Part shown: positions 24,965-32,982 of the stretch, piece after piece | Layout of the letters: every line of letters begins with the position of its first letter | Position numbering within the stretch: the first letter of the stretch is position 1 | Origin: Alistipes sp. | GTDB lineage: Bacteria > Bacteroidota > Bacteroidia > Bacteroidales > Rikenellaceae | Reading direction: 5' to 3' | DNA: 64,000 nucleotides | NCBI GenBank assembly: GCA_017937765.1 | Contig: JAGBCY010000033.1 | Span: 1-64,000, forward strand | Made by a program: the position numbers and the translations under genes | The notes under the pieces: model-generated | Databases searched by the model: none | What the model saw: only the letters and a program-made list of their open reading frames with translations | What the model was told of the DNA's origin: nothing

Positions 24965-26131
24965 ATGAGTAGACTTCTTCTATTTGTTGCCCTGATGTTG
25001 ATGGCTTTGCGTGTGGAGTGCAGTGCTCAGGAGCGCGGCTTCAACCTCGTTGTTGTGGGCGATACACAGCCCCAAACCGAGGCTCAAATCGCGGAGCTCG
25101 AGGGGTCGCTTCTGCCCCAGATTCGTACCATCGTCGAGGAGTATCGCGCCACGGGATGCCCCACGGCCGTAATCCTCACGGGCGATGTGGTGTGGGATAC
25201 GATGGAGTTTCTGCCTCGTGTGAAGGCTATGTTCGAGAGCCTTGAGGTGCCAGTCTATGCCGTTATCGGCAACCACGACCACCCTGCGAATGTTGTTGAT
25301 AACGAGCCTCTTGCAAAGGAAAATTACGAGGCGGTGTTTGGCGATAGGTACTATACCTTCGCACTTGGTGACACGCGCTTCTTTGCCCTCGATAATATCC
25401 GCTACACGGACCACGACAACTACACGATTGGCGTCGATCGCAAGCAGCTCCGATGGCTCAGACGTGCTATGCGCAAGGTGGGAACGGAGGAGCGTGTTGC
25501 CGTGCTGATGCACGCCCCTGCGGTTAACTATCGTATGGGTGAGGAGGTGCTCGACTACGCGCGTAAAATCATTGATATAGTGGGAGATAGAGAACTACAC
25601 TTCATCACTGGTCACCGCCATCGTCACGCTACGGCCTACATCGCCGAGGGTATCATCGAGCACAGCGTTGCACAGGTGAATGGCAATCTGTGGTTCGCGC
25701 CCATCTGTTCGGACGGCACGCCGAGGGGTGTGTTCTGCATCGAGGAGCGCGATGGCGAGTGGATGTGGCAGCATCGTGTGTTGGGCGAGAGAGCAGATTA
25801 CCAGCTTGTTGCGTGGAGCGAGGGCGAGGTTTGTGGACACGAGGAGTATGTCGTTGCGAAGGTCATCGGCTGGGATCGCGAGTGGCGTGTCGAGTGGCAG
25901 GAGAATGGCGTAATGATGGGTGCTATGGAGCAGATCGAGATATGTGATCCCGACTATATGCGCTACGTCGAGGAGGAGGCCGATTATAGCGACATAATTA
26001 TGGCGCGCCTACGTCGCTCGGCCTATCCGCATAGGCACTATTTCCGCTGTCGTCGCACCGCAGAAAATAGCGAAATTACTATTGTCGCCACCGATCGCTT
26101 CGGTCGCGAGTTTCGACTCAGTGTCGAGTAG
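24965..26131 (+). CDS. Exported calcineurin-like metallophosphoesterase
   Basis: 388 aa. Signal peptide (MSRLLLFVALMLMALRVECS, cut after SAQ). The two-metal phosphoesterase motifs appear in order: GDTQPQ (metal), GDVVWD, GNHDHP, HAPAV and GHRHRH. In the first motif the usual D-x-H is replaced by D-T-Q, so one metal ligand is non-standard. The C-terminal ~120 residues form a beta-rich domain (GREFRLSVE at the end). Likely periplasmic; substrate unknown, possibly a phosphomonoester or phosphodiester. Monocistronic with its own promoter and terminator. Confidence 0.88.
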   Translation: MSRLLLFVALMLMALRVECSAQERGFNLVVVGDTQPQTEAQIAELEGSLLPQIRTIVEEYRATGCPTAVILTGDVVWDTMEFLPRVKAMFESLEVPVYAVIGNHDHPANVVDNEPLAKENYEAVFGDRYYTFALGDTRFFALDNIRYTDHDNYTIGVDRKQLRWLRRAMRKVGTEERVAVLMHAPAVNYRMGEEVLDYARKIIDIVGDRELHFITGHRHRHATAYIAEGIIEHSVAQVNGNLWFAPICSDGTPRGVFCIEERDGEWMWQHRVLGERADYQLVAWSEGEVCGHEEYVVAKVIGWDREWRVEWQENGVMMGAMEQIEICDPDYMRYVEEEADYSDIIMARLRRSAYPHRHYFRCRRTAENSEITIVATDRFGREFRLSVE

Positions 26132-26151
26132 TGCGCGAGGCATAACAAAAG

Positions 26152-26178
26152 TGGGGCTATCCGTGATGGATGGCCCCA
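26152..26178 (+). terminator. Terminator after the phosphoesterase gene
   Basis: TGGGGC (26152-26157) pairs with GCCCCA (26173-26178), with an inner ATCC/GGAT helix, followed by TTTGTTGTTTT. Confidence 0.8.
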
Positions 26179-26251
26179 TTTGTTGTTTTATCGTAGGATG
26201 TCGCCTCAGTGCGTGGATGCCACCAGTATGGTTCCCACCCTGCAACGTACC

Positions 26252-26458
26252 CTACATCCTGAAATCCTCGATGATGTAATCCGTGCCGTCGAGCTGGGCG
26301 ATGGGGCGTGTTGTGGTGATTGTTGCGGAGCACTCTCCGGCCTGGCACTCCATCTCCGTGAAGGTGACCTCGAACTGGCTCTTAGTCTCGTTGTTGTCGT
26401 TGTCGCAGGCTACGCATATCGCGGCCACGAACATTAGGCAAAGTAACACTCTCTTCAT
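26252..26458 (-). CDS. Very small lipoprotein
   Basis: 68 aa. The signal sequence MKRVLLCLMFVAAICVACDN carries a good lipobox (VAC) with Cys18 and Asp/Asn after it. The mature part is only ~50 residues with one pair of cysteines (EMECQAGEC) that could form a disulfide. It may be a genuine small lipoprotein or the remnant of a longer one. A TATCTTCG -7 variant lies at 26488-26495 on the same strand. Confidence 0.6.
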   Translation of the reverse strand: MKRVLLCLMFVAAICVACDNDNNETKSQFEVTFTEMECQAGECSATITTTRPIAQLDGTDYIIEDFRM

Positions 26459-26501
26459 ATCGTTGCGTTTGATTAACCTAAGCGGATACGAAGATACGAC
26501 A

Positions 26502-26609
26502 AAGTATTAAACTACCATCACTTGAGGCTTTCGATATTGTAGAACTATGATGTAGTAGGCCTGTCGTTCCGACGGAAAAAGTATTAAACTACCATCACTC
26601 GAGTGGTAG
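26502..26609. repeat. 26-bp direct repeat pair with inverted repeat
   Basis: A 26-bp word starting AAAGTATTAAACTACCATCA occurs at 26502-26527 and at 26578-26603 with one mismatch, 76 bp apart. The second copy runs into CTACCA (26589-26594) facing TGGTAG (26604-26609). It lies in the gap between comF and the small lipoprotein gene. Confidence 0.85.
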
Positions 26610-26655
26610 GATGTTGCCGAGATTTTATGCAACCATACTACGTGCAGGCTGGGGA

Positions 26656-27381
26656 TTATCTGCTCGGCGTGATATGTCGCGAGACGGCGAGCGCGGCAAC
26701 CGATACGCGGCAGTCGGGCACGGCGGCGTGGATGGCTCGTATTGCTGCGGTGAGCGTGGCTCCCGTGGTGAGGACATCGTCAACGAGGAGGATATGTTTG
26801 CCGCGGAGTCGCTCGGGGTGGCGGATGCTGAAGATTCCCTCGACGTTGGCCCAACGCTCCGAGCCCTTGCGGCGTGCCTGAGCAGGGTTGTTCCTATGGC
26901 GACGTACCGAGCGACTGTCGACGGGGAGAGCCATCGAGCGAGCCATACCCTCGGCGAGATATGTCGACTGGTTGTAGGTGCGACGTAGAATCTTTAGCGG
27001 GTGTAGCGGAATGGGAATAAGGACGTCGATGTCGTCGTAGAGGCCCGAGTCGCGAAGCTCGGCACCATACCAGCGGCCCATATCGTGGGCTATGCGCCAG
27101 TGGCCGCCATACTTACAGCGATGTATCAGTGTGCGCCAGAGGCTGCCGCCCGCGAAGAAGATGAAGGCCGAGCCCTCGACGATGTCGGCAAGGCCATCGA
27201 AACGCTCTCTCACGGGGTTGTCGTGTGCGATCCAGTAGTTTGTTGTGGGTATGTCGTAGCGACACTGCGTGCATATGCCGTGCATCGAGCGCGTGATGGG
27301 CTCGCCACAGACTATGCAGCCTGAGGGGAAGAGCAGCGTGCGGAGGTTGTAGAGGGCATCACGAAGCATCGACATCGACAT
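26656..27381 (-). CDS. comF: ComF family phosphoribosyltransferase-like protein
   Basis: Up to 241 aa. An N-terminal four-Cys zinc site (CIVCGEPI...GICTQC) is followed by a type I phosphoribosyltransferase domain whose PRPP loop reads ILLVDDVLTTGATL. ComF relatives help DNA uptake or single-strand DNA handling in naturally competent bacteria; the role in Bacteroidota is not settled. Three in-frame ATGs (27381, 27375, 27369) overlap the last 11-23 nt of priA, so translation is probably coupled to it. Pairing with the replication-restart helicase fits a DNA-processing role. Confidence 0.92.
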   Translation of the reverse strand: MSMSMLRDALYNLRTLLFPSGCIVCGEPITRSMHGICTQCRYDIPTTNYWIAHDNPVRERFDGLADIVEGSAFIFFAGGSLWRTLIHRCKYGGHWRIAHDMGRWYGAELRDSGLYDDIDVLIPIPLHPLKILRRTYNQSTYLAEGMARSMALPVDSRSVRRHRNNPAQARRKGSERWANVEGIFSIRHPERLRGKHILLVDDVLTTGATLTAAIRAIHAAVPDCRVSVAALAVSRHITPSR

Positions 27382-29611
27382 ATATCTTTACGCTCTTATA
27401 CTCCTTGGCCTCGGCCACCACGGCGATGGCCTCGCGCAGTAGCTTTCGTGCTCGCGACATCGACGCCCCCGACTCGATCTTTAGCATCAGCTCGCTGCGG
27501 TGCTCGCCGCGGAGCATCTCGCGTGCGGCAGATACGGGGCCCATAACCCTCGCTCCGAACTTGCGGCGCATAGCCTCGGCCAGTGCGTGCGAGGCGTGGC
27601 GCAGCAGCTCGTAGTCGGCGTTGCTGAGCGTTAGGCGTATGAGGTGGGCATAGGGCGGGTATCCGAAGGCCTCGCGCTCGGCGAGCTCGGTGCGTGCCAT
27701 AGCGTGGTAGTCGCCCGAGGCTACGTATTGAATCACAGGGTGTTTCGGCTGCGAGGTCTGGACTACGACACGTCCGCGGTCGTTACGCCTGCCGGCACGT
27801 CCCGCAACCTGCATCATAAGTTGAAAGGCGCGCTCCGAGGCACGGAAGTCGGGCGTCGTGAGCAGGTTGTCGGCGTTGAGAATGCCTACCGTAGTCACGC
27901 CCGCAAAGTCGAAGCCCTTGGTCAGAATCTGTGTGCCCACGAGGATGTCGGTCTCGCGGCTCTCGAAGCGGTGGACTATCTGTTTGAAGGCGCGCTCCGA
28001 GGTTGAGGTGTCGCCATCGAGGCGGTCGACACGAGCCTCGGGAAAGAGGCGCGAGATCTCCTCCTCGACCTTCTCGGTGCCGAAGCCCATCGTCGCGATG
28101 TCCTGTGTCTCGCAGTTGGGACACACCTGCGGTCGCTCGATGGTGTAGCCACAGTAGTGGCACTCCATACGGCGAGTGGCGCGGTGCTCGGTGAGCGTCA
28201 CGTTGCAGTGTGGACAGCGCGGCGAATAGCCACACGTGCGACACTGCAGATAGGGGGCATAGCCGCGGCGGTTCTGGAACAGGATGGCCTGCTCGCCCGC
28301 GGCAAGCGAACGGCTGATATGGTTCAAGAGGTCGAAGTTAAAGTGGGTCTTACGCTCGCCACGCTTAACGGAGCGTATCGTGTCCGAGACGATTACCTCG
28401 GGGAGCACACCCTCGCCCCAACGCTCCTTGAGCTCGACATAGGCATACTTCCCCGCGAGGGCGTTGAGGTAGCTCTCGAGGGCGGGTGTGGCACTGCCCA
28501 GCACGACCTTCGCTGCGTGGGTCTTGCTCATAACCACGGCCATATCGCGGGCGTTGTAGCGCGGCTGCATATCGCTCTGCTTGAAGCTCGGGTCGTGCTC
28601 CTCGTCGACGATGACGAGGGCACCCCTATGCACGGGCAGGAACAGTGACGAGCGCACGCCTACGACAAGCTCGCCACCGCGCGCGAGGGCGAGGCGCAGG
28701 AATGTCTGGCCGCGACGTAGTGCCGTGAGGCGCGAGTGGTAGGTTGTGGTGCGACCCTCGAAGATACGCTCGAGGCGTTCGATAAGTTGCGAGGTGATGA
28801 CAATCTCGGGTACGAGCATAACCACATCGCGTCCGGCGGCCAGTGCGTCGGCAATGAGGTGGACATATATCTCGGTCTTGCCCGAGCCTGTGACGCCGTG
28901 GAGCAAGGCTACTTTATTGTCACTGTGGGCCTTACGGATTGCTGCGAGGGCGTGAGCCTGAGCTTCGGAGAGCGTGGGAAGCAGAAACTCCGTAGCACTG
29001 TGGCTACGCTCCACGGGGCGTTGCTCGCTAAGGACGAGGCCTCGTTTGCGTAGGTCGGCGAGTTGCTCGGCGGTGGCATCGACAAGGCGTCGAGGGACGA
29101 AGCCATCGCTGGCATTACGCTCGATGGCCAGTGCTGCGATGCGGTCCATCACGGCCGTACGTCGTGGTGCTCGGCGTGAGTGTTGCTCGGCGTAGGCAGC
29201 GAGGGCCTCCTCCGTGCGGAGCTCGGGAGTGAGGGCTACGAAGCTCTCCATAGGTGGCTCGATGCTACGCTCGTCGAGGGCCGCAAGCGACGTAGCCGAG
29301 GGCTTGGCAAGCGAGGGCAGCGCGAGGCGCATAACCTCACCAACGCTACACATATAGTACTCCGCCATCCACTCCCATAGGCGTTGTGCCTCGGGGGTGA
29401 GTAGCGGAGCAGAGTATAATCGTTTAAGTATGGGTTTTATGCGCGGATACGAGGGACGTTCGCTCGAGAGGCTCCACACGATGCCCGTGTAGTAGCGACT
29501 CGGTCCGAACTGCACAACCACAGCATCGCCCTCCACAACACCCAACGCCTCATCCACTGAGAACGAGTACATTGGCTGTGCCAACGGGAGAACTACCTGT
29601 GCGTAGAGCAT
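27359..29611 (-). CDS. priA: Primosomal protein N', replication-restart helicase
   Basis: 750 aa. N-terminal DNA-binding domain, then a superfamily 2 helicase core with Walker A GVTGSGKTE and Walker B VIVDEEHD. The Cys-rich zinc-binding insertion typical of PriA is clear (CRTCGYSPRCPHCNVTLTEH, then CHYCGYTIERPQVCPNC). C-terminal helicase lobe contains LVGTQILTKGFDF and QVAGRAGR. PriA rebuilds forks away from the origin. Start ATG at 29611; overlaps comF at its end. Confidence 0.97.
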   Translation of the reverse strand: MLYAQVVLPLAQPMYSFSVDEALGVVEGDAVVVQFGPSRYYTGIVWSLSSERPSYPRIKPILKRLYSAPLLTPEAQRLWEWMAEYYMCSVGEVMRLALPSLAKPSATSLAALDERSIEPPMESFVALTPELRTEEALAAYAEQHSRRAPRRTAVMDRIAALAIERNASDGFVPRRLVDATAEQLADLRKRGLVLSEQRPVERSHSATEFLLPTLSEAQAHALAAIRKAHSDNKVALLHGVTGSGKTEIYVHLIADALAAGRDVVMLVPEIVITSQLIERLERIFEGRTTTYHSRLTALRRGQTFLRLALARGGELVVGVRSSLFLPVHRGALVIVDEEHDPSFKQSDMQPRYNARDMAVVMSKTHAAKVVLGSATPALESYLNALAGKYAYVELKERWGEGVLPEVIVSDTIRSVKRGERKTHFNFDLLNHISRSLAAGEQAILFQNRRGYAPYLQCRTCGYSPRCPHCNVTLTEHRATRRMECHYCGYTIERPQVCPNCETQDIATMGFGTEKVEEEISRLFPEARVDRLDGDTSTSERAFKQIVHRFESRETDILVGTQILTKGFDFAGVTTVGILNADNLLTTPDFRASERAFQLMMQVAGRAGRRNDRGRVVVQTSQPKHPVIQYVASGDYHAMARTELAEREAFGYPPYAHLIRLTLSNADYELLRHASHALAEAMRRKFGARVMGPVSAAREMLRGEHRSELMLKIESGASMSRARKLLREAIAVVAEAKEYKSVKIYVDVDAS

Positions 29612-29638
29612 CCGCCGAAGGTATTAGGGCCCGAGGGC

Positions 29639-30607
29639 TTAAGCCTTGTTCAGCGCGTCGAAGCCCTGACCATAGACGCCCATCACCGAGCCTACGGTAA
29701 GGAACGCATTGGGATCCTCCTCCTTCACGAGCTTCAGAATCATAGAGGTGTCGCGCTTGCGGCATACGACCATCACGGCCTTCGAGGGGGTCTTTGAGTA
29801 CCAGCCCATAGCGTCGATGAGCGTAGCACCGCGGTGAGCCTTGGTGTTGATAGCCTCGGCCATCTTCTCGTAGTCCTTGCAGAAGATCATAATCTGGTTC
29901 GACTGCTGATTACCCGACTGCACGAAGTCCACCGTGTAGCCGATGACGCCAATCATAATGAAGCCGTAGATCACGCGGGCAAATGCCAACGACGAGAGAG
30001 GCTCGATGACGATGTCGTTGCCCATAACGGTGATTGTCGTTGTGAGGAAGAGCGACGAGATAAGGATACCGCAGTCGGTCATAAGCAACACGCGGCCGTA
30101 GCTCACGGTGCGGAACTTGTTGATGATCATCGCCACGATATCGGTACCACCCGTAGAACCGCCCTGCATAAAGGCTACGGCGATACCCAAACCGCACGAC
30201 GCAGCACCCGCAACAACCAACAGAAGGTTGTTGGCATCGACCTCGGCCATCATCTTAACCATCATATCCTGAGGAACATATGCCTCGACGATGTTGAACA
30301 TTATTGACATCGTAAAGATACAGAACAGCGTCTTGATGCCGAACTTCCAGCCCACGATCATAACGCCCAAGGCCAGTAACACGACGTTGATGACGAACAC
30401 CAGCGTACCGATGGTGAGGAACGAAGCGATGCTTGCGGGAAGAATGGCATTGATGATGGTTGCGAGACCTGCGGCACCGCCACCCATACCACCTGCGGGA
30501 AGCACACATATAAGCCAGCCAAAGGCGTAGCAGAACATACCGAAGGTCATCAAGAGGTACTCCTTGATGCCAATAAGAATCGAACGAGAAGAGATGTTAA
30601 TACCCAT
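29639..30607 (-). CDS. YitT family membrane protein (DUF161 + DUF2179)
   Basis: 322 aa. About six transmembrane segments in the first two thirds, with the family patterns PAGGMGGGAAGLATIINAI and GSTGGTDIVAMIINKF. The C-terminal ~90 residues are a cytosolic DUF2179 domain (GATLIDAMGWYSKTPSKAVM). Function of the family is unknown; an anion or small-molecule transport role has been suggested. Own promoter upstream, 27 bp before priA. Confidence 0.93.
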   Translation of the reverse strand: MGINISSRSILIGIKEYLLMTFGMFCYAFGWLICVLPAGGMGGGAAGLATIINAILPASIASFLTIGTLVFVINVVLLALGVMIVGWKFGIKTLFCIFTMSIMFNIVEAYVPQDMMVKMMAEVDANNLLLVVAGAASCGLGIAVAFMQGGSTGGTDIVAMIINKFRTVSYGRVLLMTDCGILISSLFLTTTITVMGNDIVIEPLSSLAFARVIYGFIMIGVIGYTVDFVQSGNQQSNQIMIFCKDYEKMAEAINTKAHRGATLIDAMGWYSKTPSKAVMVVCRKRDTSMILKLVKEEDPNAFLTVGSVMGVYGQGFDALNKA

Positions 30608-30684
30608 ATCAATTCAATAGTTAAAAGTGTTTCGACAGCTTCTTTGTGTCCAAGTTTACGTTAGTAAAATTCAATTTTGCGGAG

Positions 30685-30717
30685 CAAATGTACAAACTTT
30701 CGCTCAAAAAGTACAAA
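30685..30717 (-). promoter_or_regulatory. Promoter of the YitT gene
   Basis: Minus strand: TTTG (30717-30714), 21-nt spacer, TACATTTG (30692-30685). Near-consensus. Confidence 0.7.
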
Positions 30718-30741
30718 TTTTACAGACTATTTTAAGTGTCA

Positions 30742-30776
30742 GTGTGCAAGTGATTATTCATCAGTCACTTGCACAC
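30742..30776 (-). terminator. Hairpin after the glycosidase operon
   Basis: GTGTGCAAGTGA (30742-30753) pairs perfectly over 12 bp with TCACTTGCACAC (30765-30776). It follows the stop codon of the last GH92 gene (30795). The trailing bases are only moderately T-rich. Confidence 0.7.
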
Positions 30777-30794
30777 ATCGCTATTTTGGCTCTA

Positions 30795-32981
30795 TTAATA
30801 CCACTTGGTCTTCTCCGTACCCATCACGAAGCGGAGCTCACCACCGCGGATGATATCCTCGTGGGTGATGTAGTTGCGTGCGATAGGCTCGCCGTTGAGC
30901 TCGACGCTCTGAACGTAGCGTGCCTCCTCGGTGTAGCCGTCGCGGATGACGGTGAAGATGCCGCCCTCGACGTCAACCTCCGCGCGGTCGACCATAGGCA
31001 CGCCGAGGACATACTTACCCGACGCAGGCTCCACGGGGTAGAAACCTAAGGTTGTCATCACGTACCACGCCGACATCTGGCCTACATCCTCGTTGCCCGA
31101 GAGACCGTCGGGGTTGGTCGAGTACATCGTATCCATAACCTCGTACAAGAGGTCGGCACCCTTCCACGGCTGGCCGAGCATCGTGTAGAAGTAGATGATG
31201 TGGTGGCTGGGCTCGTTGCCGTGAACATACTGGCCGATAAGGCCTGAGATATCGGGAGTTACGTCCTCACCCTCCATCTTAGTGTCGGCCGTGAAGAGAC
31301 CGTCGAGACGCTCGATGGTTGTCTCCACGCCGCCGAAGCACTCGACAAGACGGTCGAGGTCGTGGGGAACAAGCCAAGTGTACTGCCAAGCGTTACCCTC
31401 ACAATATTCGTTAGCGATACGCGAGGCGTTGAACGGATTGAAATCCTCGCGCCACTGGCCCGTCGACGACTTGCCGCGCACGAAGCCGACGCTCGGGTCG
31501 AAGTAGTTGGTCCACGAGTGGCTGCGCTCGTCGAGGTACTCGGCCTCGGCCTCCTTGCCGAGCTTCAGTGCTACCTCCAACGCAGCAGCATCGGCGATGG
31601 CAAACTCCATATCGTGGGCGATAGACTCGGCCTGAAGGTCGTTGGGCATATAGCCATACTCCTTACGGCACTTACCACCGCGCATATCGTGCATATATGA
31701 GGTGTAGATAGCCTTCCAAGCGCGCTCGGCGTCGATGCCCTCGATGCCCTTAGCCACGGCGTCGGCCACGGCAATGATGCCGGGCGAGCCGACCATACAG
31801 CCATTATCCCAAGCCCAGAGGTGCCAGATGGGCAACCAGCCCTGCTCCTCGCAGATGTTGATCATCGTGTTCGTGATGTCGTCCATACGCTCGGGGTGGG
31901 TGATGGTCATAAGCGGCAGCTTAGCTCGGTATGTATCCCAGAGTGAGAATGTCGTGTAGGTGTCGTGGCCGGGGTTCTGGTGAATCTCCTGATCGGCACC
32001 GCGGTAGGTGCCGTCGACATCCGAGAAGAGCGACGGTGCCACGTACATATGGTACATCGCGGTATAGAAGATCTCCTCCTGCTCGGGCGTAGCACCCTCG
32101 ATACGAATCTTACGAATCTCCTGATTCCATTTGTCGTATGCCTCCTTACGTGTGGTGTCGAAGTCGGCAGCGGCAACCTCGGCGTCGAAGTTCTTGCGAG
32201 CACCCTCGATGCTCGTTGACGACAGTGCCACCTTTACGCCAATCTGCTCACCCTCCGTGGTCGAGAAGTTGATGCGATAGTAGTAGTTATTCTCGTCGAC
32301 GGGCTCGAACGACTCAAAGGGTTTCGAGAACTCTGCCACGAAGTACACCTTCTGGAAGTTTGCCCAGCCGTAGGTGTGGCGGTGGCCCTCCACGCGGGTA
32401 TCGCTCACGGCCTCAGCATAGAGGTCCTCGGGACGATCCCAGCAACCGCCGTGCACGAGGTCGAGGATGATGGCTGCCTCCTGGCTTGCGGGGAAGGTGT
32501 AGCGGTGCAGACCGCCACGCTCCGTAGCCGTCATCTCGGCGACGATGCCATAGCGAGTGAGGGGCACAGAGTAGTAGCCCGGCTCGACGATCTCCTGCGA
32601 GCGGTCGGCCTCCGACCAGAAGCCCGTAGAGTAGTCGCCCAGACGTCCGCGGCCGTAGGGCACCTCGCCCACAACGGGCATAAGCGTGACGTCGAACAGG
32701 TCGCCGCAACCCGTACCCGAGAGGTGGGTGTGCGAGAAGCCGATGACGCTATTTTCAGAGTCGTGGTAGCCCGAGCACCAGTCCCACTCCTGGGTGATGC
32801 TTGTGGGTCCCACCTGCGTCATACCGAAGGGAACGTTCGCACCAACGAATACGTGGCCGTGACCTCCCGAACCGATCTTGGGGTTGACCAGAGCGGCATA
32901 GTCGCGCTCGGGCGTTGTGCTGCTGCAGCCAGCAACGAGGGCTGCAACGACAGCGAGAAGTAGTAGTTTTGTTGTTCTCAT
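30795..32981 (-). CDS. GH92 alpha-mannosidase, lipoprotein
   Basis: 728 aa. Lipoprotein signal peptide with lipobox VAGC (Cys19), so surface or periplasmic and membrane-anchored. GH92 hallmarks: N-terminal NPKIGSGGHGHVFVGANVPF with GMTQVGP, HTHLSGTGC, the YVHGNEPSHHIIYFY segment that holds the catalytic acid region, and GNEDVGQMSAWYV. GH92 enzymes are Ca2+-dependent inverting exo-alpha-mannosidases that trim alpha-1,2, 1,3, 1,4 or 1,6 mannose from N-glycans or yeast mannan. Linkage cannot be read with certainty. Starts 1 bp after the next upstream gene. Confidence 0.95.
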   Translation of the reverse strand: MRTTKLLLLAVVAALVAGCSSTTPERDYAALVNPKIGSGGHGHVFVGANVPFGMTQVGPTSITQEWDWCSGYHDSENSVIGFSHTHLSGTGCGDLFDVTLMPVVGEVPYGRGRLGDYSTGFWSEADRSQEIVEPGYYSVPLTRYGIVAEMTATERGGLHRYTFPASQEAAIILDLVHGGCWDRPEDLYAEAVSDTRVEGHRHTYGWANFQKVYFVAEFSKPFESFEPVDENNYYYRINFSTTEGEQIGVKVALSSTSIEGARKNFDAEVAAADFDTTRKEAYDKWNQEIRKIRIEGATPEQEEIFYTAMYHMYVAPSLFSDVDGTYRGADQEIHQNPGHDTYTTFSLWDTYRAKLPLMTITHPERMDDITNTMINICEEQGWLPIWHLWAWDNGCMVGSPGIIAVADAVAKGIEGIDAERAWKAIYTSYMHDMRGGKCRKEYGYMPNDLQAESIAHDMEFAIADAAALEVALKLGKEAEAEYLDERSHSWTNYFDPSVGFVRGKSSTGQWREDFNPFNASRIANEYCEGNAWQYTWLVPHDLDRLVECFGGVETTIERLDGLFTADTKMEGEDVTPDISGLIGQYVHGNEPSHHIIYFYTMLGQPWKGADLLYEVMDTMYSTNPDGLSGNEDVGQMSAWYVMTTLGFYPVEPASGKYVLGVPMVDRAEVDVEGGIFTVIRDGYTEEARYVQSVELNGEPIARNYITHEDIIRGGELRFVMGTEKTKWY

Positions 32982-32982
32982 T

